Both the position numbers and the translations under genes were made by a program. Below the pieces are notes generated by a model, which saw nothing but the letters and a program-made list of their open reading frames with translations, had not been told where the DNA came from and did no database searches. Below are positions 26,702 through 36,159 of a stretch of 64,000 nt of DNA, one piece after another. The stretch lies in the NCBI RefSeq assembly GCF_000337215.1, contig NZ_AOHZ01000041.1, forward strand, positions 74,953 to 138,952, written 5' to 3'. Position 1 is the first letter of the stretch. Every line of letters starts with the position of its first letter. The DNA is from Natronolimnohabitans innermongolicus JCM 12255. GTDB taxonomy: Archaea; Halobacteriota; Halobacteria; Halobacteriales; Natrialbaceae.

Positions 26702-28729
26702 TCAGTCAGAGTCACACTGCAGGTCGATCGATTCCTCGCGACCGTCGATCTGACCCGTACAGTACTCGAGGAGATCCGATTCCGGTGTCGTGAGCGCAAT
26801 TTCGACGACGAGGTAATTTTCGTCCAGATTCATCTGCTCGTTCGGTAGCGCATGCCCGTCTTCGGCGGTGACGTGTTGGGGGCCCTGTGCCGTCGGAACG
26901 GTTCGGTTGCTCTCGTCGCCGTCCTGATTCGTCACCGAGTGAACGACCTCGTACTCGCGGTCGTCGGAGGTTTCGACCGCGTAGTCGATCGTGACGTTCG
27001 TTACTTGGTTTCCGCCCCGGTCGGATTCGGCGGTCGTCGAGGACGGCGCGAACGATGGTCGTTCACCACTCGAGTCGCTGGTTTCGTCGGACTGATCGTC
27101 ATCGTCGGAATCGGAGTCGGACAGTCCGTCGACGGTGAGATCGAACTGTTGGGTTTCCGCCGTGCCGGCGTCGGTCTCGTACGCGACCGTGACGGTAACC
27201 GATGCGCCACGCATATCGACTCGGGAGAACCAGTCGCTCTCGCGGAAGTGCTCGATACGAACGGAGCCGTCGGCATCGGTCTCGAGGACGACGGCGTCGT
27301 CGAGTTCCTGTACACCGCTCGGGAGTTCGATCCCCGGATAGCCGTGATCGACCGTCCCCTCGGCCGACCCGTCGGTAGAGACGGCTATCTGGCTTCCGAA
27401 GACGTTGTTGACACGCGTTGCAGGCGCGTCGGTTTCGTCGACGGCGACGCCGGTTACCGCCACCGCTTCGTCGCCGTCGTTCACCAGATCGAACTCGAGT
27501 CCGCTGCGCTCGTCTCCGACGGACGTCACGTCGCCGACGTCGAGTCCGACGTCGCGTACCTCGACCTCGACGGTCATCACGGCCAGTCCGCCGCCGCTCG
27601 AGACGAGAATTTCGGCCTCGTTGCCAACCCGAGCGTCGTCCGCGATCGAAAACGCGACCGACGCGGAGCCGTCCTCGAACTCGTCGTCGAAATCCAACGA
27701 CGAGTCGACGATGCCGTCGGGATCTGCGGTCGAGAAGTCGGCTCGTGCGCCCGACAGCGACTCGTAGCCGTCGACGCCGGCCGTCAGCGTCACCGTCTCA
27801 CCCGGGGTAGCCGATATCGATGCCTCGGAACCCGACACGTTTCGGTCGGCGTCCGCTCCGCCAACCGTCGCGTCGTGCCACTCGAGGGGAAGTCCACTGC
27901 TTTCGGGCGACTCCGTCGACACCGACCGTTCGGAACCGATGTCGAAGTCGTCGTCGCTCGAGGCGTCCTGTCCGACGCCGACGCGAGCGACCTCGAGGTC
28001 GTACTCCGCGTCGAGTTCGATCGTGACGCTGTCCGCCCCGGTCTCGGTGACCGTGACACCGTCGATTCCGTCGAGTTCGGTCGTCCAGATCGCCGGTCGG
28101 TCACTCGGAATCGTAAGCGTCGTGCCTTCGTTCAGCTCAGTCGTTCGGGGCTCGTCGAGCGGCTCGAACGTCACGGACGCGGCTCCGCTTCCCGACTCGG
28201 ACAGCGTTCCGTCGAGGAGAACGAGGCTGATTCGCTCGCTGCCGATCAGTTGCTGGGGCCCGTTCGAGAACTCGGCGTCCGGGAACTGCGTGTACGTCAA
28301 CGAGTGCTCGAGAACCGTTCGCGGAGTGGGGTCGTACTCGGCATAGTCGGGTTCGTACGCAAGCAACCGGGTCTCGAACTCGTGGGTTTCGCCATCGGGT
28401 GGTTCAATCGTGACGTTCGACGACGGTTCGATGGTCTCGAGTTGTCCCGTCGGCGCGGACGGATTCATCGCGATCGTTCGAGAGGGGTACTGCGTTCCGA
28501 GCGAGACGGACGCGGACTGGGAGTGTCCCGACAGTCCGGCCGTTTGCGCCGCGTTTCGCAGCTCTTGCAGTTCGTCCTGAATCTCCTGGCTGTGAGCGAA
28601 CTCTACCCGTTCGTTCTCCGCGGGGACCGCGTTGAGCTGGTAGAGCGCCAGTGCGGAGAAGACGACAGCGAGCAACAGCACCGCGCCGATCTGGACGGTG
28701 ACCGCACGCTCGTCTCTCCGACGTACCAT
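26702..28729 (-). CDS. Large surface protein with pilin-like N-terminus
   Basis: 675 residues. It starts with a short basic segment (RRRDERAVTVQ) and one hydrophobic helix (IGAVLLLAVVFSALALYQ), the arrangement of archaeal pilin-like or vIAAP-type surface proteins. The rest is an acidic, Ser/Thr/Asp-rich series of beta-sandwich segments with an ATPGETVTLTAGV-type Ig-like stretch, and a DSDSDDDDQSDETSDSS linker near residue 540. It is probably anchored by the N-terminal helix with a large outer part. The function is unknown; adhesion or surface organisation is possible. Confidence 0.75.
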   Translation of the reverse strand: MVRRRDERAVTVQIGAVLLLAVVFSALALYQLNAVPAENERVEFAHSQEIQDELQELRNAAQTAGLSGHSQSASVSLGTQYPSRTIAMNPSAPTGQLETIEPSSNVTIEPPDGETHEFETRLLAYEPDYAEYDPTPRTVLEHSLTYTQFPDAEFSNGPQQLIGSERISLVLLDGTLSESGSGAASVTFEPLDEPRTTELNEGTTLTIPSDRPAIWTTELDGIDGVTVTETGADSVTIELDAEYDLEVARVGVGQDASSDDDFDIGSERSVSTESPESSGLPLEWHDATVGGADADRNVSGSEASISATPGETVTLTAGVDGYESLSGARADFSTADPDGIVDSSLDFDDEFEDGSASVAFSIADDARVGNEAEILVSSGGGLAVMTVEVEVRDVGLDVGDVTSVGDERSGLEFDLVNDGDEAVAVTGVAVDETDAPATRVNNVFGSQIAVSTDGSAEGTVDHGYPGIELPSGVQELDDAVVLETDADGSVRIEHFRESDWFSRVDMRGASVTVTVAYETDAGTAETQQFDLTVDGLSDSDSDDDDQSDETSDSSGERPSFAPSSTTAESDRGGNQVTNVTIDYAVETSDDREYEVVHSVTNQDGDESNRTVPTAQGPQHVTAEDGHALPNEQMNLDENYLVVEIALTTPESDLLEYCTGQIDGREESIDLQCDSD

Positions 28730-28871
28730 AGCCGTGAATGCTCACGATAGCGTAAACGTGTACTGGCCGGATAGCAGCGTCGACGGTGACACCGACGAGG
28801 TCGACTGCGATCCGACCAAACCGCCGAAAGGTGTGGCTTACTATGGGCTGGCTCGAGGTAGGTGTCGCTGC

Positions 28872-29645
28872 ATGCGACGCCTCGAAGATCGGCTCCGGAG
28901 CTACCTGGTCGAGGACGAATCGGTGCAGAGGCTAACGTCGGGGCGACTGGTCGACGACGCCGCTCGCGGGGCTGCGATGATCGGTCTCACCGACCGTCGC
29001 CTGCTCTGTGTCTCGGAGCGCGGCGAACTCGTCGACGTCAGGTACGACTACGTCTGTTCCGTCCGGAGCCGAGACCGAACGCGAGTCCGCTATCGGCCCG
29101 ACGCGGGCCCGAACCGGACGCTTCGACTCGGGGTCGGAACGATTATTCTGGGACTTCTCGTCGCCGCGGTCGCTGCGACGAGTCCACTGACGCCGGTCGA
29201 AACCGTCGCGACCGTCGCAGTCAGCGCGGCGACGGCCGCCGTTGCGATCGGACTGCAGTCCGTCCGCACGCGGACCCGCGTGGGCCACTCGAGCGATCAG
29301 CTCCTCGTCGGAATCGGATTCGTCTCGTTGCTCGCGCTGGTCGGCGTCGCGGTCGTCGCGGCGAGCGTCTCGCTCGCGCTGTACGGTCTCGTTACCATCG
29401 GCTCGGGGCTCGTTCTCGGCTACGCAGTTCGCCACCGCGAGCGTCTCGACGGGCTCGGTCTCGAAGATCACCGCGAGTCGCTGCTCAGCGTCAACACGGT
29501 CGACGGGGAAACGGTCCACATCGCCGTCGAGCCGGACTCGACGCTCGCCCGCGATCTCGCGACCTGCGTCTACGATCGGGCCGACGACACCGTGGACGTC
29601 GATCGCCGTGTAATCGTCGCCAGCGGACGTGAACAACAGACCTGA
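28872..29645 (+). CDS. Membrane protein with PH-like N-terminal domain
   Basis: 257 residues from ATG 28872 (MRRLEDRLRSYLVEDESV). Residues 1-75 look like a PH/GRAM-type beta domain (RGAAMIGLTDRRLLCVSERG). Three or four membrane helices span about 85-195, and a second short beta segment follows at the C-terminus (SLLSVNTVDGETVHIAV). A TATA-like CTTACTA lies about 32 bases upstream. The frame is open further upstream but without family-like sequence. Divergent from the large surface protein. Function unknown. Confidence 0.7.
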   Translation: MRRLEDRLRSYLVEDESVQRLTSGRLVDDAARGAAMIGLTDRRLLCVSERGELVDVRYDYVCSVRSRDRTRVRYRPDAGPNRTLRLGVGTIILGLLVAAVAATSPLTPVETVATVAVSAATAAVAIGLQSVRTRTRVGHSSDQLLVGIGFVSLLALVGVAVVAASVSLALYGLVTIGSGLVLGYAVRHRERLDGLGLEDHRESLLSVNTVDGETVHIAVEPDSTLARDLATCVYDRADDTVDVDRRVIVASGREQQT

Positions 29646-29896
29646 CGGCGTTCAGCAACCGGTATCGGCGTACCCTGATCCGATCTAAAGGGATAGACCG
29701 AACAGTCACGCAGCAGGCTCCAAGACGCCCCAGAGCCGCCATAGAGCCGTCCTACTCGAGCGAATACGGTGACGCGAGAAACGAACACGGATATCGCCGT
29801 CGCTCAGAAACGGACGCCGACTGCAGAACGCGTCGCTGTGGTCTGCCGGTTGCGTTCGACCGGCGATCGCGGCCGCGGTTGCAGTAACCGCTGCCG

Positions 29897-30478
29897 CTAG
29901 TCGCTGATGAACTTGTTGTCTCGCCAGTTGACGCCGCCCTGTCCGGAGGTGTTCTCTCGTGGCCCTTCGACGACCTCGATGTTGGCCGGCCGCGGCTCAC
30001 CCTCGACGATGCGGGTGGCCTCGAGATCGCCATCGTGTTCGGAGATTGCGGTCAGGGTCCCCTTCTCGGCGGCTTCCGCGATTCCACAGAGGACGAGAAA
30101 CATCTGGTACTGGAGCAGGGAGTTCTGGAGGACGGTCTCGCGATCGCCTTTGAACGCCGCGAACTCGACCAGTTCGGACTCGATCTCTTCTTCTTCCTCT
30201 TCGTCCCAGCGGAAGGCGTTGCGCCGTTCGTCGGGATCTTCCTCGTAAACGCGGTTTTCGGTGACGCTGGCTTTGAGCTGGGCGGTCGGCGTGTACTTGC
30301 TGACCGACTCGTCTTCGGCGACGGCCTTGAGGATGAGCGTGTTGTTTCGCCGCGTGATCTCCACGTCCGTGACCCCGTCGGGGTACTCCGCGTCGTCGAT
30401 GTGTTCTCGGAGTTCTTCGAGGGGTAGTTCGAGGGTCGAGTGCAGCCGATATACGTGTCTGGATTCCTCTGTTGACAT
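29897..30478 (-). CDS. Conserved haloarchaeal protein (DUF7110-like)
   Basis: 193 residues, soluble, strongly conserved in style: HVYRLHSTLELPLEELREHI, TRRNNTLILKAVAEDE, YTPTAQLKASVTENRVYEE. The run EEEEEEIESEL is acidic. I associate it with a widespread haloarchaeal family (possibly DUF7110) of unknown function. The ATG at 30478 fits the family start. No operon partner. Confidence 0.7.
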   Translation of the reverse strand: MSTEESRHVYRLHSTLELPLEELREHIDDAEYPDGVTDVEITRRNNTLILKAVAEDESVSKYTPTAQLKASVTENRVYEEDPDERRNAFRWDEEEEEEIESELVEFAAFKGDRETVLQNSLLQYQMFLVLCGIAEAAEKGTLTAISEHDGDLEATRIVEGEPRPANIEVVEGPRENTSGQGGVNWRDNKFISD

Positions 30479-30625
30479 AGTGGGATGATGTGCGGCGACA
30501 GGCGCTTGATACCTAGTACGGGAGCGTGACTTATATGATCTGCTATTGAATACGTGGCGAACGCCTTCGGATAAATTTAACCTGGACGACGGGAGCTGAT
30601 TAGCGCTGCCGTCGAGTGAGGCGGC

Positions 30626-30970
30626 TTACTCGGCGTTTAGCGTGTCGGCCAGTTCGTCGCGTTCCTCGAGTTCCTCCAGGACGTCCGAGCCGCCGACGAA
30701 CTCGCCGTCGACAAACGTCTGTGGAATCGTCTCCCAGCCGCTGTGGTCCTCGAGGGCGGCGCGATACTCCGCCAGCGAGTCGAGGACGTCGACGGTTTCG
30801 TACTCGTCGCGGTGGTGGTCGATGAGACCGAGCGCCTTGCGAGAGTACCCACACTGGGGCATCAGCGCGGTCCCCTTCATGAAGAGGACGACTTCGTTCT
30901 CGTCGATAACCTCCTCGACCTGTTCGTTGACCTCGTCCTGATCGAGCCCCTGGTTCGGTGGGAAGTCCAT
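30626..30970 (-). CDS. Monothiol glutaredoxin (Grx4/GrxD type)
   Basis: 114 residues. VVLFMKGTALMPQCGYS places the single active-site Cys at residue 40 in CGYS (CGFS in most relatives). Glutathione-binding-type elements IPQTFVDGEFVGGSDVL follow. Monothiol glutaredoxins hold and pass on [2Fe-2S] clusters. Haloarchaea use gamma-glutamylcysteine, so the thiol ligand may differ. An ATG at 31018 in frame would add 16 unlikely residues. Confidence 0.9.
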   Translation of the reverse strand: MDFPPNQGLDQDEVNEQVEEVIDENEVVLFMKGTALMPQCGYSRKALGLIDHHRDEYETVDVLDSLAEYRAALEDHSGWETIPQTFVDGEFVGGSDVLEELEERDELADTLNAE

Positions 30971-31132
30971 GTGCGCTCGTATGCGGGTGAACGGGATAGG
31001 CCTTGCGTCCTCGTCCATACGTCGGCTAGTTGATGTGATCGGTGCGGACGCAGGTCGGGTATGATCGTGCCGTTCGTTTTCGAGAATAATCGCGAGAAGA
31101 CGAACACCTCGAACGCGTCCGGTTCGGAAGCG

Positions 31133-31600
31133 TTAATCCGCGGCCGTCGCGGGCGCGTCGCCCTCGGCGCGTGTCGACCGCCAGTAGCCCTGGATGTAGG
31201 CGCCGACGAACATCCCGGCGATGCCGTAGAGGATGACGACGTTCCCGACCCCGAGGCTGGCGTAGGCCGCGCCGGGACAGATCCCCGAGAGTCCCCAGCC
31301 GACGCCGAAGATCCCGCCGCCGATGACGACGTTCTTGTCGAGTGTCTTCAGCCGCCGGCCGTAGACCGCACCCGTCAGCGGTGCCTCTCGCCGGAATTGT
31401 TTGATGCCGAAGAACGTGATACCGGTAACGACCGCCGCACCGAACATCACGAACAGCAAGCCGAGGTCCTCGAACTGCAGGAAGTTCAGGACGACTTCCG
31501 GCTGGGCCATGTGGCTAAAGCCGAGGCCGAAGCCGAAGATCAGCCCCCCGACGAACACCAGCGGCAGGAACAGCGGGTGTTGCTCGTGTTCCGGGGCCAT
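31133..31600 (-). CDS. YeeE/YedE-family membrane protein, second half (DUF6691-like)
   Basis: 155 residues with four membrane helices. LSGICPGAAYASLGVGN is the conserved Cys-containing motif of YeeE/YedE sulfur-compound transporters, and FGFGLGFSHMAQPEVVLNFL marks the DUF6691 subfamily. Its ATG overlaps the stop of the upstream YeeE gene by one base. The two together equal one full YeeE transporter split in two. Confidence 0.88.
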   Translation of the reverse strand: MAPEHEQHPLFLPLVFVGGLIFGFGLGFSHMAQPEVVLNFLQFEDLGLLFVMFGAAVVTGITFFGIKQFRREAPLTGAVYGRRLKTLDKNVVIGGGIFGVGWGLSGICPGAAYASLGVGNVVILYGIAGMFVGAYIQGYWRSTRAEGDAPATAAD

Positions 31601-32154
31601 TACGGGTTCACCCCCATAGCCATAACCAGTTGTGCGACGCCGATCGCCACCAGCAGGAAGGTTGCGACGCCGACGAACGACGCGCTCGAGGCCGAGCCGA
31701 CGCCACAGACGCCGTGACCGGAAGTACAGCCCTTTCCGAGACGCGTTCCAATGCCGATGAGGATGCCGCCGAGGAACAGCCGCCACGGCTGGACCTCGGT
31801 TAGCCAGATCGTTATGCCACCGACGTCGCGGAGCTCGCCGGTGTTCGCACCCGGTTGGAGCCCGCTCGAGAGGATTCCGGACTGAAAGGTCAGCGCGTAG
31901 ACGGCCGCGCCGGCGACGATACCGAGCGTGAAGACGACGCGCCAGTCGCGCGAGACGCGGTACTGCTGGAACCGGGAGAGCCCCGAGACGTACGACAGCG
32001 TCGACTCGAGGAACGTGCTCGCACCGGCGGGAATGGCGGTCCCGAGGTAGATCACGGTAACCCCGAGTCCGACGAGGATGCCGCCGATGGCGTAGTGGCT
32101 GATCCCGTTCGGGAACAGCTCCGCGACCATCGCGATGGAAAGTGTTGCAGTCAT
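31600..32154 (-). CDS. YeeE/YedE-family membrane protein, first half
   Basis: 184 residues with about five membrane helices. GIGTRLGKGCTSGHGVCG carries the conserved cysteine of YeeE/YedE, a family implicated in thiosulfate or other sulfur-compound uptake. It is the first gene of a two-gene operon with the DUF6691-like half. No sulfurtransferase gene adjoins here. Confidence 0.9.
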   Translation of the reverse strand: MTATLSIAMVAELFPNGISHYAIGGILVGLGVTVIYLGTAIPAGASTFLESTLSYVSGLSRFQQYRVSRDWRVVFTLGIVAGAAVYALTFQSGILSSGLQPGANTGELRDVGGITIWLTEVQPWRLFLGGILIGIGTRLGKGCTSGHGVCGVGSASSASFVGVATFLLVAIGVAQLVMAMGVNP

Positions 32155-32301
32155 TACTCTCCGGAAGGGAACGCCGGCGTATCAAAGCTCCCCCGCCGGG
32201 GAAAATTGTGCACATCTCGGATCGTCGCGGGCAGCCGAGTACGTCTGCCGGCCGTCCGTTTCGGGCGCGTTGCCGTCGCCCACGATCCGGGCGTGACCCG
32301 G

Positions 32302-32760
32302 CTACTCGTCGTCTTTTACCGGGAGTTTCGCCGTCGAGAGCCAGAACTCCCGATAGGTTCGCAACGTTTGCATAAACGCGTCTGGTTCGACAGCCTTTCG
32401 GAGGCAAGCGTTGGCGTGGTTGCGGTACGATCTCCTGACGTCACCGTCGTCTTGCGATCCCGTCAGTACGGTCACCGGAATCGACTTCAGGTCGGGATCG
32501 CCCTTGAGTCGAGTCAGAACCTCTTTTCCACTCGTTCGCGGAACGTTCCAGTCCAGCAAGACGAGATCCGGCCGCGGCGCCGTCTCGTACTCGCCACGCT
32601 GGTAGAGGAAATCGAGCGCGTCGTCGCCGTCCGAGACGATGTAGATCGTGCACCGCTCGTCGTCTCGAAATGCTTCTTCGACGAGTCGTACGTCCCCCGG
32701 ATTGTCTTCGACCAACAGCAGGTTCGCATCCCCGCTCGAGCGAGCGGATGAATCGCTCAT
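32302..32760 (-). CDS. Single-domain response regulator
   Basis: 152 residues, one receiver domain with the acidic pair in LLLVEDNPGD, phospho-acceptor Asp in DLVLLDWNVPR, Thr/Ser in VLTGS and Lys in CLRKAVEP. It has no output domain, so it acts by protein contact or as a phosphate relay. No histidine kinase lies beside it. It is the Rcp1/CheY-like type abundant in haloarchaea. Confidence 0.92.
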   Translation of the reverse strand: MSDSSARSSGDANLLLVEDNPGDVRLVEEAFRDDERCTIYIVSDGDDALDFLYQRGEYETAPRPDLVLLDWNVPRTSGKEVLTRLKGDPDLKSIPVTVLTGSQDDGDVRRSYRNHANACLRKAVEPDAFMQTLRTYREFWLSTAKLPVKDDE

Positions 32761-32893
32761 TACTCGAAATTCGTCCTACCAACGGATGAAAGCATTGTTT
32801 GGGTATCTGTGACAGTCCCGGATCCCAACTCCTTCGAGCGTCGACTGACGGCGTGGTGAGCCGGCGGTGCCAACGACTTTAGGCGGGGACTCT

Positions 32894-33322
32894 ATGACGG
32901 TTGGAACGCTAGACGAAGGTACCCTTGTGGCGATGAACCGAACTGACGCGTTTCGAGTGCTCGCAAGCGCAGATCGGCAGTTGATACTCCACGAACTCGT
33001 CACTGCTGACGGGCCACTAGCCGTCGAGACGCTCTCCCGTCACGTCGCGATGCGTCGCCACAGACTGCCGCCGGAGACGGTAAGCGACGAACAGATCGAG
33101 CGCGCGCAGGTACGGCTCGTTCATCAGCACTTCCAAATACTCCTCGAGCGAGAACTCGTCACCGTCGACTGGGATCGAAACGAGGTCGCGCTGGCCGACA
33201 CGCCGGCCCTCGAGACGCTGTTAGACGCGGCCACGGAACTCGACCAGTGGCCACCCGACGATATGCCGAACTACTCGGAACACGAGTCCGATCACAACCG
33301 ACAGGCGGGACTCACGGATTGA
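32894..33322 (+). CDS. DUF7344-type winged-helix regulator
   Basis: 142 residues. DAFRVLASADRQLILHELV starts the haloarchaeal winged helix. ERAQVRLVHQHFQILLERELVTVDWDR covers the recognition region and wing. No membrane segment, unlike the homologue at 13583. The start may be ATG 32894 or ATG 32933 (MNRTDAF); no clear TATA box decides. Targets unknown. Confidence 0.78.
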   Translation: MTVGTLDEGTLVAMNRTDAFRVLASADRQLILHELVTADGPLAVETLSRHVAMRRHRLPPETVSDEQIERAQVRLVHQHFQILLERELVTVDWDRNEVALADTPALETLLDAATELDQWPPDDMPNYSEHESDHNRQAGLTD

Positions 33323-33368
33323 TTTCGCATCGTCGAACGTCGGCAATGTCACGACAACGACCCGACGC

Positions 33369-34166
33369 TTAGTCAGCAGCCGTCGACTTCGTCAGCACGT
33401 CGAGCTTCTCGGCCGCGTAGCCGAAGACGTCTCGATAGCCGTTCGACGACATGAGTACCGGATAAAACGGCTCCTCGGCGACCTGCGTGTTGCCGTCGGC
33501 GGCGGCGAATGGATCGCCGGAGTCGACCTTCGTGAAGTTCTCCACGAAGACCTCGTACGTATTGGCTTCCTGTTTTCGGATGACGTCGGTGAGTCGGTAG
33601 ATCGGTAGTTCGCGATGCATCGTATCTCCGGGAAGCGCGCCGACGCCCGTAAGGAACGCTCGAGTCAGTCGATCGGCGTTCTGTGCGGCGGTCTCCGTTC
33701 CCTGGAGGCCACACTCGACTTCGATCGTCTCGATCCGGGTAAAGAGCCGCCCCTCGGCGAACTCGCTCGTTTCGACCATCGCTGCAACCGGCAGCTGTGG
33801 GACCAGCTGTCTGGCGGTCTCGCTGACGCCGTTGACGATCGCAAACGGCTCGGCGTGGCTCTGCGTCGAGTGCATCGAGAAGGTGAGACAGTCGCCGAGT
33901 TCTTCGACGAGGCGATTGGCAAGCTGTCCCTCGTGGGTCTTCGCGTCCGGATCGCCCGGAAACGCACGGTTTAAGTCCTCGTCGACGAATCGAACCTGTC
34001 GCTCGAGGGCTTTTTGGTTGGCGACGACGAGTTTCACTGGCCGTTCGACGGTCGGGCGTTCGTCGAGCAGTCGCTCGACGGCCCGAACACCGCAGGGCTC
34101 GTCGCCGTGAACGCCAGCGACGACTGCGATCTCCGGCGTTCCCGACCCGAGCTGTGCAACTTTCAT
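33369..34166 (-). CDS. Succinylglutamate desuccinylase/aspartoacylase-family protein
   Basis: 265 residues. The M14-type zinc site is in VVAGVHGDEPCG (His and Glu ligands) and SMHSTQSHAEPF (third ligand); VDEDLNRAFPGD is a further family block. Members hydrolyse N-acyl amino acids or related amides; the substrate here is unknown. ATG 34166 (MKVAQLGSG) is preferred, though ATG 34193 is in frame. Single gene. Confidence 0.88.
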   Translation of the reverse strand: MKVAQLGSGTPEIAVVAGVHGDEPCGVRAVERLLDERPTVERPVKLVVANQKALERQVRFVDEDLNRAFPGDPDAKTHEGQLANRLVEELGDCLTFSMHSTQSHAEPFAIVNGVSETARQLVPQLPVAAMVETSEFAEGRLFTRIETIEVECGLQGTETAAQNADRLTRAFLTGVGALPGDTMHRELPIYRLTDVIRKQEANTYEVFVENFTKVDSGDPFAAADGNTQVAEEPFYPVLMSSNGYRDVFGYAAEKLDVLTKSTAAD

Positions 34167-34407
34167 TGGCTGAATATTGGCCTCTGGCGTCAAAGGCGAT
34201 TCGGTCTCTCACGAAAGCGACCAGTCAACCGAGACGCGAGTGACGACATACCACGCTACCGGAGGGCACTCTACTCGGTGTAACGGCGTCGGCCGCCGGT
34301 ATCTATCACGAAACGACGACGACAGGGCGTCGCCGTCGAGTCACGCTCCGACGAGTGTTGGTATCTCGTACGGACGCTACCCCGCCCGTTCGTCACCGTC
34401 GATCTCG

Positions 34408-34896
34408 TCACTCCTCGAGCGACTCGACGTACGCAAAGTCGGACGCGTCGGCAGTCGGCCGGTTGCCGTCGAGCGGAATCGCCCAGTCGTCGATCCGATA
34501 CGGTTCCTCGAGCGCGTTCGTGATCGTCGTTCGAACCGCGAGAACGTCGACGCCGTAGTAGTCTCGTGGCGTCTCTCGGAGGTACTGTAGCGCGGTCCGG
34601 AACAGCGATCGCATTCCGTCGTCGTCATCGAAATCCGCGCGTTTGTACGCGCCCGCAGCGACCTGGACCATGCCGTGGAGAAATGCGCTCTCGGTCGTGC
34701 CGCGGCCGTAGTTGTACCACTCGAGTTCGAAGCAGTCGTGGCTCTCGTGGTAGGCGTCGGTGTTGAACAATCGGACGCCGTGGACGGTCGCTCGACGGAG
34801 CGTCGCGTGCTCCCAGCGGCCGTCGTCGCGGTTCCACCCCGTCGGCGACCCGCGATCGGGCGGCGGAACGGTCGGATCGCTGGTGTGGTCGTCCAT
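34408..34896 (-). CDS. DUF309-family protein
   Basis: 162 residues. [20 protein letters not shown] and [16 protein letters not shown] are the two helical motifs of the DUF309 family (HExxE/W and QVAAA types), small all-helical proteins of unknown role. ATG 34896 (MDDHTSDPT) was chosen; an upstream start adds Arg-rich sequence. Alone. Confidence 0.82.
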   Translation of the reverse strand: MDDHTSDPTVPPPDRGSPTGWNRDDGRWEHATLRRATVHGVRLFNTDAYHESHDCFELEWYNYGRGTTESAFLHGMVQVAAGAYKRADFDDDDGMRSLFRTALQYLRETPRDYYGVDVLAVRTTITNALEEPYRIDDWAIPLDGNRPTADASDFAYVESLEE

Positions 34897-35011
34897 ACAG
34901 TCCCTTGGACCGACCGACGGGTAATTCCGTCGTCCCTTCGGACGACTTAATACGCTCACTACAGTATCCGATGGCTTATTTGGGTTCGGTACGCTCGCTC
35001 AGGTAGCACGA

Positions 35012-35170
35012 ATGAACCATCCGATCTGGCGGTGCCAACGCTGTGGGGAGCGTCTGTACGAACACATCGAAGGCGACTACCAGTGTCTGAACTGCGCGTG
35101 CCGAATCGGGGAGTCGGAGGTCGACGCGCTGGGACCTGACCGAGCGTCTCCATCGACTGCCGGCCTGTAG
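35012..35170 (+). CDS. Very small zinc-ribbon protein
   Basis: 52 residues. WRCQRCGERLYEHIEGDYQC and LNCACR supply CxxC and CxxC pairs, a single zinc ribbon with an additional Cys. An A+T-rich element (GCTTATTT) lies roughly 30 bases upstream. Such mini zinc proteins are common and often functional in haloarchaea. The role of this one is unknown. Confidence 0.6.
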   Translation: MNHPIWRCQRCGERLYEHIEGDYQCLNCACRIGESEVDALGPDRASPSTAGL

Positions 35171-35185
35171 CTGCGGGCCCAACGG

Positions 35186-35192
35186 TATAGGG
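35186..35192 (+). promoter_or_regulatory. TATA box
   Basis: TATAGGG is centred 27 bases before the ATG at 35215 and supports a leaderless mRNA for that gene. Confidence 0.55.
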
Positions 35193-35214
35193 TATTCGTC
35201 TCCATTATCCGAGT

Positions 35215-35532
35215 ATGGAGACGCGATGGGCGACTGTCGACGGCGTGCACCTCCCACTACCCGAAGACTGCACTGCCGCTGAACTCCGAGAAGCGCTGCG
35301 CAAACCCGACGACGCGGCACTGATCGCAGTGACGGGCGATCTCGTGTCCGTCGTCCACAAGGAAGACCAGCCGCTCTCGGAACTGGTCGCCGGCTGTGCC
35401 ACCACCTATTACTTCCGGCGACCCGACGAACCCGACCGAAACGAACTGCTGTCGGCCGCCGAAATCGACGCCGCACTCGAGGAGCCGACGACCGACGAAA
35501 CCACGTTCCAGCGACCCGGTATCGATCACTAG
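35215..35532 (+). CDS. Haloarchaeal small protein, unknown
   Basis: 105 residues, soluble and acidic, with AELREALRKPDDAALIAVTG and LVAGCATTYYFRRPDE. It resembles small haloarchaeal proteins seen next to regulators, but I cannot name a family. TATA box and ATG spacing are good. The next plus-strand gene is 340 bases downstream. Confidence 0.6.
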   Translation: METRWATVDGVHLPLPEDCTAAELREALRKPDDAALIAVTGDLVSVVHKEDQPLSELVAGCATTYYFRRPDEPDRNELLSAAEIDAALEEPTTDETTFQRPGIDH

Positions 35533-35872
35533 AGGAGCGGCTCCGAGGACAGGACGCCGGTTGTACACTGTCGACCAGCTGGTCCCTTTTGCATCTGGTC
35601 GCGTGAACGCTCGAGTCGCAGTGACGTTCCCGAGTAGCGCCAGTTCGCCGTCGTTACGGATTCGCGGCCGTCAGACGGGACGGGCGTCGCCAGCGACCGG
35701 ACGTCACATTGTGCCGGCGGCCGCGTACCGTTACCGCTTCGAGCGACTGGATCCGTACGTGTCGTGACCGTCCGTCCAGTCCGGACGCTGTCTCCGACGC
35801 CGAGCTTCGAGAACAAAGCAGTTGTTCGGGAGAAAACTGAATACCCTTCAGCGTGTTATCTGTGAACACACC

Positions 35873-36112
35873 ATGTCGACAACTATCACACTCGAGCCGG
35901 CGGACGAGATCCCGGCCGACTGTCGAGTCTGTCACTACGACGAACTCGGCGAATCAGCGAAGGCGCGGCTCCCTGCACTCACGAGGGGACCACCCGACAG
36001 CGACGAGAGTAGCGGACGGCAAACAGCGACCGCTGACGACGCGTTCCTCGAGTCGCTGGGCGACTGCGACCTCGTCAAGTTTACCGACTACTACGTGCTC
36101 TCGGTCGACTGA
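35873..36112 (+). CDS. Small acidic protein with CxxC
   Basis: 79 residues from ATG 35873. One knuckle, DCRVCHYDELG, and the C-terminal LVKFTDYYVLSVD. No family recognised. The frame extends upstream to 35822, but the ATG at 35873 looks like the natural start (MSTTITLEPADE). It is convergent with the Lrp regulator, with a palindromic repeat between them. Confidence 0.55.
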   Translation: MSTTITLEPADEIPADCRVCHYDELGESAKARLPALTRGPPDSDESSGRQTATADDAFLESLGDCDLVKFTDYYVLSVD

Positions 36113-36159
36113 TCAGCGAGGCGACGGCAGATCGTATCGTCAGTTTCGGACACAGTCTG

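Noticed and set aside
26852-28750. 632-codon plus-strand frame opposite the surface protein
   Set aside because: Val/Arg-rich composition typical of a shadow; the minus frame has a clear N-terminal helix and acidic protein composition.
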